NCBI GenBank assembly: GCA_020725335.1
Contig: DYFF01000007.1
Location: 248,001 to 312,000, forward strand
Length of the DNA: 64,000 bases
Direction of reading: 5' to 3'
DNA from: Thermodesulfovibrio sp.
Lineage (GTDB): Bacteria > Nitrospirota > Thermodesulfovibrionia > Thermodesulfovibrionales > Thermodesulfovibrionaceae
The notes below the pieces were generated by a model that saw only the letters and a list, made by a program, of their open reading frames with translations, had not been told where the DNA came from and searched no databases. The number at the start of each line of letters is the position of its first letter. Position 1 is the stretch's first letter. The position numbers and the translations under genes are program-made. Shown one piece after another: positions 30,810 through 41,206 of the stretch.

Positions 30810-32429
30810 CTACATTTTTTCAGGTGCTTTTACACCTAACATTCTTAATCCATGTTTTAACACCAACATTAACGCCTTACAAAGACATAGTCTTGTTTCA
30901 GTTAGAGCTTTATCTTCGTTAATTACTCTATATTTATGATAGTAAGAATGAAACTCTCCTGCAATATCTTGTAAATAAAAAGTAATCCTATGTGGTTCTC
31001 TCATTAGTACAGCAAATTCAAAAATCATGGGATACAGGAGAATTTTCTTTATTAATCTAATTTCATGATCATTAAAAAGAGCAAAGTCTATATTTTTACA
31101 TTCTGTATTAGCTTTTTCAAAAATACTATTGATTCGTGCATGAGCATACTGAACATAAAAAACCGGATTTTCTTGCGACTGTTTTTTTGCAATTTCAACA
31201 TCAAATTCAAGATGGCTATCATGTCTTCGAGTTAAAAATATAAATTTTGTTGTATCTACACCTATCTCATCCATCAATTCTCTAAGAGTTACAAAAGTTC
31301 CAGCTCTTTTAGACATTTGAACAGGCATACCATCTCTTAGAAGATTAACCATCTGTATCAAAAGAATCTTGATCTGAGAAGAATCTATTCCTAAAGCCTG
31401 AACTGCTGACATAACTCTTTTAATATATCCGTGATGATCAGCGCCCCAAATATTAATTAGTTCATCAAATCCTCTTTCAATTTTATTTTTATGATAGGCA
31501 ATATCAGATGCAAAATAAGTATAGCTACCATCACTTTTAACAACCACTCTATCCTTTTCATCTCCAAAAACTGTAGAACGAAACCAAAGTGCTCCATCTT
31601 TTTCATAAATATATCCCTTTTCTTTTAGTTTGATTATAGAGCTCTGCACTTCTCCGGTATGATAAAGCTTTCTTTCACTTATCCATTTATCAAAAATAAC
31701 TCCAAAATCCTTAAGATCTGTTTGAATTTCATTCAATATTTTTTTATATGAAAAATCTATAATAATGCCATTTATTTCATCAAAGTCTTTATTAATTAGC
31801 TCATTTCCGTATATTTGATATAGCTCCTTTGCAAGTTCATTAATATACTCTCCCTTGTAACATTCATCAGGCATTTTTATATCCTTACCACCTAATCTCT
31901 GCAAGGCGATATAAACACTCATCCCAAGTAATTCAACCTGCCTTCCTGCATCGTTAATGTAATATTCTGTTGAGACATCATAGCCTGATTCTTTTAAAAT
32001 ATTTGCTAAAGCCTGACCAACTGCCGCACCTCTTCCATGCCCAAGGTGTAGAGGCCCTGTAGGATTAGCACTTACAAATTCAATTTGAACTTTTCTCCCT
32101 TTTCCGATATCTAAAATAAAAAAATCATCGCCTTTTTCAAGTAAAGAAGTAAGTTTTGATAATATAAAGTTCCTTTTCAATCTAAAATTAATAAATCCAG
32201 CGCCTGCTATATCTATGCTTTCGAAAATGTCTTTTTCAATGTTAGAAACAATAGATTCAGCTATTTGCTTCGGAGGTTTCTTTAAAATTTTTGCTAAATC
32301 CATTGCTAAAGGAGTACTTAAATCACCAAAGGATTCATTTTTAGGTATTTCTAACTCCAATGTCTTTGAAAATTCAATATTAAGCTTCTTTAGGCATGCA
32401 TTTAGTCTGTCTCTTATGTCAAGATGCAT
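30810..32429 (-). CDS. argS: Arginyl-tRNA synthetase
   Basis: ORF 539 aa; VSANPTGPLHLGHGRGAAVG, WGADHHGYIKR, MSKRAGTFVTLRELMDEIG. Confidence 0.97.
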   Translation of the reverse strand: MHLDIRDRLNACLKKLNIEFSKTLELEIPKNESFGDLSTPLAMDLAKILKKPPKQIAESIVSNIEKDIFESIDIAGAGFINFRLKRNFILSKLTSLLEKGDDFFILDIGKGRKVQIEFVSANPTGPLHLGHGRGAAVGQALANILKESGYDVSTEYYINDAGRQVELLGMSVYIALQRLGGKDIKMPDECYKGEYINELAKELYQIYGNELINKDFDEINGIIIDFSYKKILNEIQTDLKDFGVIFDKWISERKLYHTGEVQSSIIKLKEKGYIYEKDGALWFRSTVFGDEKDRVVVKSDGSYTYFASDIAYHKNKIERGFDELINIWGADHHGYIKRVMSAVQALGIDSSQIKILLIQMVNLLRDGMPVQMSKRAGTFVTLRELMDEIGVDTTKFIFLTRRHDSHLEFDVEIAKKQSQENPVFYVQYAHARINSIFEKANTECKNIDFALFNDHEIRLIKKILLYPMIFEFAVLMREPHRITFYLQDIAGEFHSYYHKYRVINEDKALTETRLCLCKALMLVLKHGLRMLGVKAPEKM

Positions 32430-32663
32430 AGAAGTTAATTATAATTTAAAATTATTTTATTTATCAAATCGTCTATTTTTATGAATTTTTCATTGAAGAG
32501 TTGGAACAAAACATAAAATTAATGAAGAGGAAATATATTTAGGTAGCTCTAAAAAAAGACATAAATGTTCTGGCATAAGATTAAGTACATGCGAAAACCT
32601 CTTTTTGAATGATTTTAGAGAGAAATTGACTTATAAGGCAATAAATGTTTAAAATCATTCTTA

Positions 32664-32891
32664 ATGCAAGCAAAGGTAAGAAAAGGAAAAATCGAGATTG
32701 ATACTGAAAGATGTAAAGGATGTAAATACTGTATCTTGACCTGCCCAAAAGGATGCATAGAACTCTCATCAAACTTTAACTCTTCAGGCTATTTCCCAGC
32801 CTGTTTTATCAATCAAGATAATTGTATAGGTTGTGCTATGTGTGCAGTTGTCTGCCCTGACATTGCTATAGAAGTTTATTTAGAAGAATAA
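32664..32891 (+). CDS. 4Fe-4S ferredoxin (2-oxoacid oxidoreductase delta-like)
   Basis: ORF 75 aa; two clusters CKGCKYCILTCPKGC and CIGCAMCAVVCPDIA. Confidence 0.9.
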   Translation: MQAKVRKGKIEIDTERCKGCKYCILTCPKGCIELSSNFNSSGYFPACFINQDNCIGCAMCAVVCPDIAIEVYLEE

Positions 32892-32939
32892 ATTTTTTGT
32901 GTTAAAATATCTCCAATTTTTCATTCAAGGGAGAAATTT

Positions 32940-34769
32940 TTGCATATTGGTGTTATTTTTTGTAAATGTGCAGGGCAAATATCAGGTAAAATTTTATCTG
33001 AAAAATTAAAAGATTTAATTCTTAAAGAAGTCGAATGGATTGAAGAATTTGAATTAGCTTGTGCTGATGAAACCCAGAAAGAAATAACAAATTTAATCAA
33101 AAACAGAAAACCTGAAGGTTTAATTATACTCGTCTGTTCACCTCACAATAAAGGCTCTATTTTCCATGAAATTTCTAAAAATGCTGAAATTAATCCTTAT
33201 ATGGTTAATCTTGTAAATGTAAGAGAACATGTTGCATGGGTGACTAAAGATAAAAAATCAGCAACTTTTAAAGCCTATGCTCTTTTAAAAGGAGCATTAG
33301 AAAGATTGAAAAAACAAAAACCACTTTTTGACATGGAAATTCCTGTTTCCACAGATATTCTAATTATAGGCGCAGGTGTGGCAGGGATTAACGCAGGACT
33401 CACTCTTTCAAAAGCTGGCAAAAAAGTTTATTTAATTGAGAAAGAATTTTCTTTGGGTGGTAAGGTTGTAAAATATGAAAAACTTTTTCCTGATTTAAGT
33501 TGTGCTCCTTGTTTTGTTCATCCTATGGTAGAGGAAGTTCTAAATAGCCAAATAGATTTAAGATTAAATTCTGAAATAAAGGAATTAAAAGGATATTTTG
33601 GGAATATTTATGCTACAGTTAATACAAAACCAATTTATATTAATCCAAAGAAATGTATAGGCTGTTCAGAGTGTGAGAAAGCATGTCCTACAGGCGCAAT
33701 AAAAGTAGAACCGATGAGCTTGCCAGCTATAGCTAAGATAGACACTGATAAATGTTTACCTTTTAAAGGACAAGATTGCCATATTTGTATAAAAGAATGT
33801 CCTGTGACTGATGCAATTAATTTGAATGATATCCCAAGGGATGAGATAATTAATATCGGCGCTGTCGTATTAGCCACAGGCTTTAAGCTTTTAGATTGCA
33901 AAATTTTTCCTAACTTAGGATACGGGAAATTCCAAAATGTATACAATTCGCTCGAATTTGAGGATTTGTTAAATAGCGAAGGACATTCAAAGGGTGAAGT
34001 ATTGACAGAAAATGGGGAAATTCCCGAAACAATTGGAATAATTCATTGTGTTGGAAGCCTTGAAGAAAAATATAAACCCTACTGTAGCAGGATATGCTGT
34101 CAGTATGCTTTCAAATTTAATAGAATTTTAAGACAAAACTTACCAGAAACAACAATAATCCACTTTGTTAAAGAAATTGTTTTACCAGGTAAAAAAGCTT
34201 ATGAACTATACTTTAAAGCTAAAAGAGACCCTAAGGTGAAAATCATAAGATATGAGAATTTAGAGGATTTGTTAGTTCAACAAAAAAATTCTCTAATAAT
34301 AAAGCATAGAAATAAAAAATATCCCTTAGATATTTTAGTTCTATGCCCAGCAATAATCTCTGAAAACCCTGTCTTTAATACCATGGGAGGCATATTTTTC
34401 ACTGGTTCAATAAAAGAGGCTATGACTGTTGAAGAATCTATAACAGATGCTATATCAATTTCTGGGAAAATTTTATCTGAACTGCATGAAGGAAAGATAA
34501 CTAAATCACCTACTATAACAAAAATAGATTATAATAAATGCACAGGATGTGGTATATGTATAGCTCAGTGTCCTTATAGAGCTATTGAAATCGAGATGAA
34601 AAAACCTAAATTGATTGATACATTATGCGAAGGATGTGGAATATGTGTAGCCGGTTGTCCAGCTAAGGCTATGGAATTAGAAGGTTTTACTTCTGAACAG
34701 TTAATTACAGAAATAGACGGTATTTTGAATGCCTTAAGGAGGATTGAAAATGGCAGTAATTGTTTTTGA
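32940..34769 (+). CDS. HdrA-like FAD/4Fe-4S protein (heterodisulfide reductase subunit A family)
   Basis: ORF 609 aa, TTG start behind AAGGGAG; FAD GxGxxG ILIIGAGVAGINAGLTLSKAGKKVYLIEK; several CxxCxxC 4Fe-4S motifs. Confidence 0.93.
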   Translation: MHIGVIFCKCAGQISGKILSEKLKDLILKEVEWIEEFELACADETQKEITNLIKNRKPEGLIILVCSPHNKGSIFHEISKNAEINPYMVNLVNVREHVAWVTKDKKSATFKAYALLKGALERLKKQKPLFDMEIPVSTDILIIGAGVAGINAGLTLSKAGKKVYLIEKEFSLGGKVVKYEKLFPDLSCAPCFVHPMVEEVLNSQIDLRLNSEIKELKGYFGNIYATVNTKPIYINPKKCIGCSECEKACPTGAIKVEPMSLPAIAKIDTDKCLPFKGQDCHICIKECPVTDAINLNDIPRDEIINIGAVVLATGFKLLDCKIFPNLGYGKFQNVYNSLEFEDLLNSEGHSKGEVLTENGEIPETIGIIHCVGSLEEKYKPYCSRICCQYAFKFNRILRQNLPETTIIHFVKEIVLPGKKAYELYFKAKRDPKVKIIRYENLEDLLVQQKNSLIIKHRNKKYPLDILVLCPAIISENPVFNTMGGIFFTGSIKEAMTVEESITDAISISGKILSELHEGKITKSPTITKIDYNKCTGCGICIAQCPYRAIEIEMKKPKLIDTLCEGCGICVAGCPAKAMELEGFTSEQLITEIDGILNALRRIENGSNCF

Positions 34770-34974
34770 TGCATGTGGTTTAAAATGTCCTCAACCTACA
34801 ATTCAAATGACAATCAAAGCTTTAAAAATGAAAAAAGGTGACATTCTTGAGGTTGTTGCTGATTGTCCAACCTTTGAAAATGATGTAAAAAACTGGTGCA
34901 GAAGAAATAATAAAACTCTTCTGTGGATTAGAGATGAAGGAAATGGAGTCAAAAGATGTCAGGTTCAATTTTAA
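34750..34974 (+). CDS. TusA-like sulfurtransferase
   Basis: ORF track 34744-34974; internal ATG 34750 gives MAVIVFDACGLKCPQPTIQMTIKALKMKKGDILEVVADCPTFENDV; CGLKCPxP motif. Confidence 0.88.
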   Translation: MAVIVFDACGLKCPQPTIQMTIKALKMKKGDILEVVADCPTFENDVKNWCRRNNKTLLWIRDEGNGVKRCQVQF

Positions 34975-36194
34975 GTATATTGCTTGTTTTATTTATTCTA
35001 TTTCCTTCTTTTTCAATTGCTCAACAGGATGATAATGTTATTGTTCTTGGAATGTCTGCTGCATTTAAGGGACCTACAGGAGGATTAGGAATAGAACTAT
35101 ACAGAGGTGCCATGGCATATTTTTCATATATAAATGATAATGGTGGTATAAACGGTAGGAAAATTGTTATTAAAGCCTATGATGATGGCTATAATCCTAT
35201 ACCTACAATAAAAAACACCATTAAATTAATTGAAGAAGATAAAGTTTTTGCTCTTTTTAATTATGTAGGAACTCCTACTGTAACAAGAATTTTACCTATT
35301 TTGAAAAGTAATAGCGATAAGCATATATACCTATTTTTCCCTTTTACTGGTGCAATGCCTCATAGAACACCGCCATATGATGAGTTTGTTTTTAATCTGC
35401 GAGCATCTTATGAACAAGAAACAGGAGGACTTGTTGAAAACTTTATAAAAATAGGAAGAAAAAAAATTGGTATCTTTTATCAGGCAGATGCTTATGGTAG
35501 AAGTGGCTGGAATGGAGTAAGAAAGACTCTTGCAAAATATGGAGGGAAAATAGTTTCTGAAGCAACCTATAAAAGAGGAGCTAAGTATTCAGATAGTTTT
35601 ACAAGGCAGGTTCAGATTTTAAAGAACGCAGGAGTTGATGCCATAATCTCTGTAGGAGCTTATGCAGCCTGTGCAGCCTTTATAAGAGATGTCAGAAATA
35701 CGGGTTGGGATGTGCCAATTGCTAACGTATCCTTTGTAGGTAGTGAATTTATGATAAATCTCCTCCTTGAAGAAGAAAGGAAAACAGGAAAGTCATATAC
35801 AAAAAATCTAATAAATGCTCAAGTAGTACCAAGTTATGAAGATATGAGATTACCCGCGGTTAAGCTATACAGAGACTTGATGGATAGATACAATCCTATG
35901 CCGCCGTCAGAATTAATGGAGAAGGACTACAAAGTTTTAAAATACAGTTTTGTAAGTTTTGAGGGATTTTTAAATGCTAAAGTAATGGTAGAAATTTTGA
36001 AAAAAATGGGAAACGAGCCAAAAAGAGAAGACATTAAAAAAGCTGTAGAATCAATAAGAAATATAGATATTGGTATTGATGAAAAAATAAATTTCTCTCA
36101 TAAGAAACATCAGGCACTCGATAAGGTTTATTATACAACTTTCAAAGAAGGTAAATTTATTCCTATAAGAGATTGGAGTGAGTGGAAAAAATGA
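34956..36194 (+). CDS. ABC-type branched-chain amino acid (LivK-like) periplasmic binding protein
   Basis: ORF 412 aa; signal peptide; ALFNYVGTPTVTRILPIL..., GIFYQADAYGRSGWNGVRKTL; no permease/ATPase genes adjacent. Confidence 0.87.
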   Translation: MSGSILSILLVLFILFPSFSIAQQDDNVIVLGMSAAFKGPTGGLGIELYRGAMAYFSYINDNGGINGRKIVIKAYDDGYNPIPTIKNTIKLIEEDKVFALFNYVGTPTVTRILPILKSNSDKHIYLFFPFTGAMPHRTPPYDEFVFNLRASYEQETGGLVENFIKIGRKKIGIFYQADAYGRSGWNGVRKTLAKYGGKIVSEATYKRGAKYSDSFTRQVQILKNAGVDAIISVGAYAACAAFIRDVRNTGWDVPIANVSFVGSEFMINLLLEEERKTGKSYTKNLINAQVVPSYEDMRLPAVKLYRDLMDRYNPMPPSELMEKDYKVLKYSFVSFEGFLNAKVMVEILKKMGNEPKREDIKKAVESIRNIDIGIDEKINFSHKKHQALDKVYYTTFKEGKFIPIRDWSEWKK

Positions 36195-38059
36195 GAATGT
36201 CAAAACTCTTTCAGAGAACACTGCTTGGAATAATCTTACTTTTCGCCATAATATTCTTTACAATTAGTATTTTTTCAGGTTGGCACTTATACGAAAATCT
36301 CAAAGAAGAATATAAGTCAAAAGGAACAGCTATAGCAAGCAGTATAGCTTCCTCATCTGTAGAGACGATTCTAAATCTTGATTCAGCTACTGTACAGGCA
36401 ATGATAGATCAATATCTTGAAATAGAAGGAGTGTCCTATGTTTTTGTAATAGACTCTTCAGGAGAGATAATTTCTCACACTTTTATTCCTTCTATTCCTC
36501 CGGAAATAGTAGAGTTGTCAAAAGTTCATAAAAGAGGAATTAGAGATATAAAAATAGAAGGAAAGGGAGAATTCCTTGACATAGTAGCACCGATTACAGA
36601 GGGAGCCATAGGTTTTGTGCATGTTGGAATGAGCAAAAACATTATAAATGAAAAAATGTGGGCTGTTATTGGAAGACAATTAGGATTACTATTACTTATA
36701 TTTCTTTTTAGTCTTGTTCTTGCATATTTCATGGTAAACAGAATATCTAAACCCTTAAATGATTTGACAGAATATGCAAAGAAACTTCTAAATCATGATT
36801 TTAGCGCTAAGGTAGATATTAAATCTAAGGATGAAATAGGACTTCTTGCAAATACGATGCAGTCAATGGCTAATAACATTAATGAAATATTTGACAGATA
36901 TGAGTATGCCCTTAAAGATGCTGTGGTTGAACTTCAGGATACTCTTGCTTATCTAACTACAATAATTGACAATATGGCAGATGGCTTAATTGTTGTTGAT
37001 AAGGAAGGTGTAATTAATCATATTAATCCTGCAGCTTCAGATATGTTTGGTTTAGCTGAACATGAAATGATTGGTAAAAATATAGAAATACTGGGTAAAA
37101 AATTAGTTGATTTAGTAAATAAATCCTTAAAAACAGAGAATATACTTTCAACAGAGATCGCGCTGACAAAAAATAGATTTGGTAAAGCAGTTGCAAAAAG
37201 TATAAAAAAGGAATATTTTTCAGAAGACTCTGAAGCTAAAGGGATTCTTGGTTCTGTTATTCTTATAAGAGATATTACTCAGGAAAAAGAGATAGATAAA
37301 GTAAAAACTGAGTTTATCACTATAGTAAGTCACGAATTAAGAACTCCATTAACCTCAATTCTTGGTTTTGTTGAGATGATTGAGAGAAAATTTAGAGATA
37401 CGCTTATACCTAAAATTGACACAAGTGAGGCTAAAATAAGTAAAGTTTTAAACAAGATTAATAGAGACTTTGATATTATTCGTTCTGAAGGAGATAGAAT
37501 AACTTCTCTTATAAACGACATTCTCGATATCTCAAAACTTGAATCTGGTGCTGTTAAATGGAATTTTGAAGAGATATCTATCGAAGAGGTAATATTTGAT
37601 GCCTATAGAGCACTATCTGCTTTATTTGAACAAAGAGGTATTCCTTTCAAACACACCATACAGTCTTCTCTACCTAAAATATACGCAGACAAAGAGAGAC
37701 TTATTCAGGTAATGATAAATCTTTTATCGAATGCATTGAAGTTTACAGAAAAAGGTTATATTGCATGTAAGGCTGAATTGAAAAACAATGAAATATTAGT
37801 CAGCATAGAAGATACAGGAACAGGTATTCCAGCGTCTGATATAAATAAGATATTTGAGAAATTCAAACAGGTAGGAGATATTATGAGAGATAAACCTAAG
37901 GGCACTGGTTTAGGACTTCCTATTTCAAAACAAATTATAGAAGCCCACGGAGGGAAAATTTGGGTTGAAAGTCAGGTTGGTAAGGGAAGTGTTTTTTACT
38001 TTACCATACCGTTAAGAAACAGGGAGGTAAATAAAAATGAAAGTACTGATAGTAGATGA
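36182..38059 (+). CDS. Membrane sensor histidine kinase (periplasmic sensor, HAMP, PAS, HisKA, HATPase)
   Basis: ORF 625 aa; two TMs flanking an extracytoplasmic domain; HAMP; PAS; H-box IVSHELRTPLTSILGF; GTGLGLPISKQIIEAHGG. Confidence 0.94.
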   Translation: MEKMRMSKLFQRTLLGIILLFAIIFFTISIFSGWHLYENLKEEYKSKGTAIASSIASSSVETILNLDSATVQAMIDQYLEIEGVSYVFVIDSSGEIISHTFIPSIPPEIVELSKVHKRGIRDIKIEGKGEFLDIVAPITEGAIGFVHVGMSKNIINEKMWAVIGRQLGLLLLIFLFSLVLAYFMVNRISKPLNDLTEYAKKLLNHDFSAKVDIKSKDEIGLLANTMQSMANNINEIFDRYEYALKDAVVELQDTLAYLTTIIDNMADGLIVVDKEGVINHINPAASDMFGLAEHEMIGKNIEILGKKLVDLVNKSLKTENILSTEIALTKNRFGKAVAKSIKKEYFSEDSEAKGILGSVILIRDITQEKEIDKVKTEFITIVSHELRTPLTSILGFVEMIERKFRDTLIPKIDTSEAKISKVLNKINRDFDIIRSEGDRITSLINDILDISKLESGAVKWNFEEISIEEVIFDAYRALSALFEQRGIPFKHTIQSSLPKIYADKERLIQVMINLLSNALKFTEKGYIACKAELKNNEILVSIEDTGTGIPASDINKIFEKFKQVGDIMRDKPKGTGLGLPISKQIIEAHGGKIWVESQVGKGSVFYFTIPLRNREVNKNESTDSR

Positions 38060-38402
38060 CGAGGCAATCATAAGGGAGCTCATGTTGCAAATAGTTGATG
38101 AGATTGAAGACATGAATATTGAAACTCTTGAGGCATCAGACGGGCTTGAAGGACTTGAACTTATAAAAAAAGAAAAACCTGATATAGTTTTCCTTGATAT
38201 AATGATGCCTAAGCTTAATGGGTTTGAGGTATGTAGAATTCTTCAAAATGAACCGCCCACTTGGAATATGAAAGTTGTTATGCTCACAGCTAAAGGACAG
38301 GAGATTGATAAACAGACAGCAAAAGAACTTGGAGTTAAGTGGTATGTTACCAAACCCTTTAAAATAGATGATATAATAAAGCTTTTAAGAGAATTATCAT
38401 AG
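38037..38402 (+). CDS. Receiver-only response regulator
   Basis: ORF 121 aa; VLIVDDEAIIRELM, DIVFLDIMMPKLNGFEV, VTKPFK; no output domain. Confidence 0.93.
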   Translation: MKVLIVDDEAIIRELMLQIVDEIEDMNIETLEASDGLEGLELIKKEKPDIVFLDIMMPKLNGFEVCRILQNEPPTWNMKVVMLTAKGQEIDKQTAKELGVKWYVTKPFKIDDIIKLLRELS

Positions 38403-38412
38403 GAGGCTTTTT

Positions 38413-38973
38413 ATGGATGTAGAGAAGTTGTTTATTGAGGCAGACAATTCTATATTGGTAGTTGTAGATTTTCAGGAAAAACTTGCTATGGCGATGAAAG
38501 AAGAGATTTTAGATAATACATTAAAAAATGTAATCAAATTAATAAATCTTGCTAAAATCTATTCAATACCTATCGTTATAACTGAACAGTATCCTAAGGG
38601 ACTTGGAAATACTTTGCAAGAGATTAAAAATCTAATTGAAGAAGAGCCTATAGAGAAAATTCACTTTAGCTGTGTTCAAGAGGAAAAATTTATCAATAAG
38701 ATAAACCAGTATGGAAGAAAAAAGATTATTCTTACAGGAATGGAAACTCATGTATGTGTCTGGCAAACTACTCTTGAACTAATAGTAAGAGGTTTTTATG
38801 TGTATGTACCGAAAGATGGGGTTTGCAGTCGTAAAAAAGAGGACTGGAAAACAGGCCTTTCACTGATGCAACAAGCTGGAGGAATAATTACTTGTACAGA
38901 AACTTTGATATTCCAAATTTTGAAAAAAGCAGGGACATCCGAATTTAAAAAAATGTTGGAGTTTGTAAAATGA
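38413..38973 (+). CDS. Isochorismatase-family cysteine hydrolase
   Basis: ORF 186 aa; LVVVDFQEKLA, KIILTGMETHVCVWQTTLELI. Confidence 0.9.
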   Translation: MDVEKLFIEADNSILVVVDFQEKLAMAMKEEILDNTLKNVIKLINLAKIYSIPIVITEQYPKGLGNTLQEIKNLIEEEPIEKIHFSCVQEEKFINKINQYGRKKIILTGMETHVCVWQTTLELIVRGFYVYVPKDGVCSRKKEDWKTGLSLMQQAGGIITCTETLIFQILKKAGTSEFKKMLEFVK

Positions 38974-39620
38974 TAGATTTCCATATTCATAGCACATTCA
39001 GCGATGGTGAATTAATTCCAGCTGAGATTATCAGAAGGGCTGAATCTATAGGTTATAAAGCACTTGCAATTACAGACCATGCTGATCATTCAAATATTGA
39101 TTTAATAATTCCTCGAATAGTTAAAGTTTTTAAAAAAATACAACCCTATACTAAAGTAGTTTTAATCCCTGGCATAGAGTTGACTCACGTTCCTCCAGAA
39201 GTTATTCCAGAACTTGCAAAAGAGGCAAGAAAATTAGGTGCAAAAATTATAGTAGTGCATGGAGAAACCCTTGTAGAGCCTGTTAAAAAGGGGACAAATG
39301 CCTCAGCCATTCAGTCGGATATTGATATTCTTGCCCATCCAGGATTGCTCTCTGTAGAGGAGGTTAAAGAAGCATCAAATAGGGGTATTTATCTTGAAAT
39401 AACTGCAAGGAAAGGCCATAGCCTTAGTAACGGTCATGTAGCAAAGCTTGCATTTAAGTATTCTGCAAAACTTGTTATAAATACAGATTCCCACTCTCCA
39501 GGGGATTTAATATCAAAAGAATTTGCTGTTAAAATATTAAAAGGCGCTGGACTTTCTGATGCTGAAGTTAAAGTAGTATTCAAAAATATGGAAGATATTG
39601 TAAGGGGGAAGATTAAATGA
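38970..39620 (+). CDS. PHP-domain phosphoesterase (histidinol-phosphatase-like)
   Basis: ORF 216 aa; MIDFHIHSTFSDGELIPAEIIRRAESIGYKALAITDHAD. Confidence 0.9.
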   Translation: MIDFHIHSTFSDGELIPAEIIRRAESIGYKALAITDHADHSNIDLIIPRIVKVFKKIQPYTKVVLIPGIELTHVPPEVIPELAKEARKLGAKIIVVHGETLVEPVKKGTNASAIQSDIDILAHPGLLSVEEVKEASNRGIYLEITARKGHSLSNGHVAKLAFKYSAKLVINTDSHSPGDLISKEFAVKILKGAGLSDAEVKVVFKNMEDIVRGKIK

Positions 39621-40261
39621 AGCAAAAAAAGGAAGAGAGTATAGAGACTTTTAGAGAAAAGTTAGTTTCTCAAAGAAAAAGGCTATTAATAGGTGGTATA
39701 GTTTTCTTTACCTTAATTTTATTGATAATAGGTTTTTATGTATATAATTTGAAAAAACAAAGTGATGCTAAAGAACTTGAAACAGAAGCATACAGGTATT
39801 ATTTTGGTATTGTAAAAAATTCAAAACTCTCTCAGGAACAGAGATTTTTAAAATCAGCACAATTATTTATTGAAGCCTATGATAAAAATACAAATCCTAC
39901 ATATCTTATGAATGCAGGATATGCCTATGACATGGCAGGTCAAAAAGACAAGGCAATTGAAGTATTGAATAAGGCACTAAAAAGCAGTGATCCTAATATT
40001 GCCAATCTAACAAGAGTGAAAATAGCCATGATTTATTTTAAAAATAATGAAATGCAGCAGGGAATTAGTAAGTTAAATGAAATAGTTACCGGAGAGTCAT
40101 CAGTGATGAAAGACTTCGCACTTTTTCAACTTGCTAAAATCTATGAAAAAGATAACAAGGAAGAATCTTTAAAATACTATGAAAAACTTATTAAAGATTT
40201 TCCTCAATCACCTTTCTCTGAATTGGCAAAAAAATTTTTAGAACAAGATAAAAAGCCTTAA
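39617..40261 (+). CDS. Membrane-anchored TPR protein (YfgM-like)
   Basis: ORF 216 aa; N-terminal TM after a basic stretch; TPR-like repeats. Confidence 0.7.
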   Translation: MKQKKEESIETFREKLVSQRKRLLIGGIVFFTLILLIIGFYVYNLKKQSDAKELETEAYRYYFGIVKNSKLSQEQRFLKSAQLFIEAYDKNTNPTYLMNAGYAYDMAGQKDKAIEVLNKALKSSDPNIANLTRVKIAMIYFKNNEMQQGISKLNEIVTGESSVMKDFALFQLAKIYEKDNKEESLKYYEKLIKDFPQSPFSELAKKFLEQDKKP

Positions 40262-40284
40262 AATTCAGAACTAAATAAATCCAA

Positions 40285-41193
40285 TTAGGGTGGACACTTA
40301 CTGCAAATAGAGGCAAAAAGGGAAGTTGAAAGATATCTATCACCTCTGTCAGGTAAGATTACAACAATAACGCCTCTTCTTATTTCACTCGCTTTTTTTA
40401 AGGCTATATGCATAGCAGCACCTGATGACATACCTACAAAAACACCCTCAAACATTGCTAATTTTCTTGTTGTGTCAAAAGCTTCCTCGTCATTTACATT
40501 TATTCTCTCATCAAGTCTTGAAGGATCAAATATTTTTGGAACTATACTTTCAGAAAGATTTTTTAAACCCTGAATTCTATGCCCTGGTACAGGTTCAACA
40601 CCAATTATCTGAATATTACTATTAAACTCTTTAAGACGTTTGCTAACTCCCATTAATGTTCCTGTTGTTCCCATACCTGCTACAAAATGAGTTACTTCTC
40701 CTTTAGTTTGTTCTATTATTTCAAAGGCTGTTGTTTCATAGTGTGCTCTTATATTGGCTTCGTTATCAAATTGATTGGGCATAAAATACAGTTCTGGCGC
40801 ATCTTCATAAATCTGATGTGCAAGCTTTATAGCCCCGTCTGTACTTTCTTCTGCAGGTGTTAAAATTAGCTCTGCACTAAGTGCCTCAAGAACTCTGCGT
40901 CTTTCAACACTTACACATTTTGGCATTACAAGTTTGATTCTATATCCTTTTGCTGCAGCAATCATAGCAAGACCAATTCCTGTATTTCCAGAGGTGGGCT
41001 CAAGTATTATTTTATCCTTTGTAAGTAACCCCTTTTCTTCAGCTTCTTTTATAAGATAAAGAGCTGTTCTATCTTTAATTGAACCCCCAGGGTTAGCACC
41101 CTCAAATTTACCATACAATAAAACCTTAGGATTTGGATTAATTCTGTCAAGTCTTATTAGAGGTGTATTTCCTATAATATCTATTACACTCAT
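40285..41193 (-). CDS. Cysteine synthase (CysK/CysM family)
   Basis: ORF 302 aa; IGNTPLIRLDRINP, GGSIKDRTALYLI, LEPTSGNTGIGLAM. Confidence 0.95.
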   Translation of the reverse strand: MSVIDIIGNTPLIRLDRINPNPKVLLYGKFEGANPGGSIKDRTALYLIKEAEEKGLLTKDKIILEPTSGNTGIGLAMIAAAKGYRIKLVMPKCVSVERRRVLEALSAELILTPAEESTDGAIKLAHQIYEDAPELYFMPNQFDNEANIRAHYETTAFEIIEQTKGEVTHFVAGMGTTGTLMGVSKRLKEFNSNIQIIGVEPVPGHRIQGLKNLSESIVPKIFDPSRLDERINVNDEEAFDTTRKLAMFEGVFVGMSSGAAMHIALKKASEIRRGVIVVILPDRGDRYLSTSLFASICSKCPP

Positions 41194-41206
41194 GATGTTA
41201 ATTATA

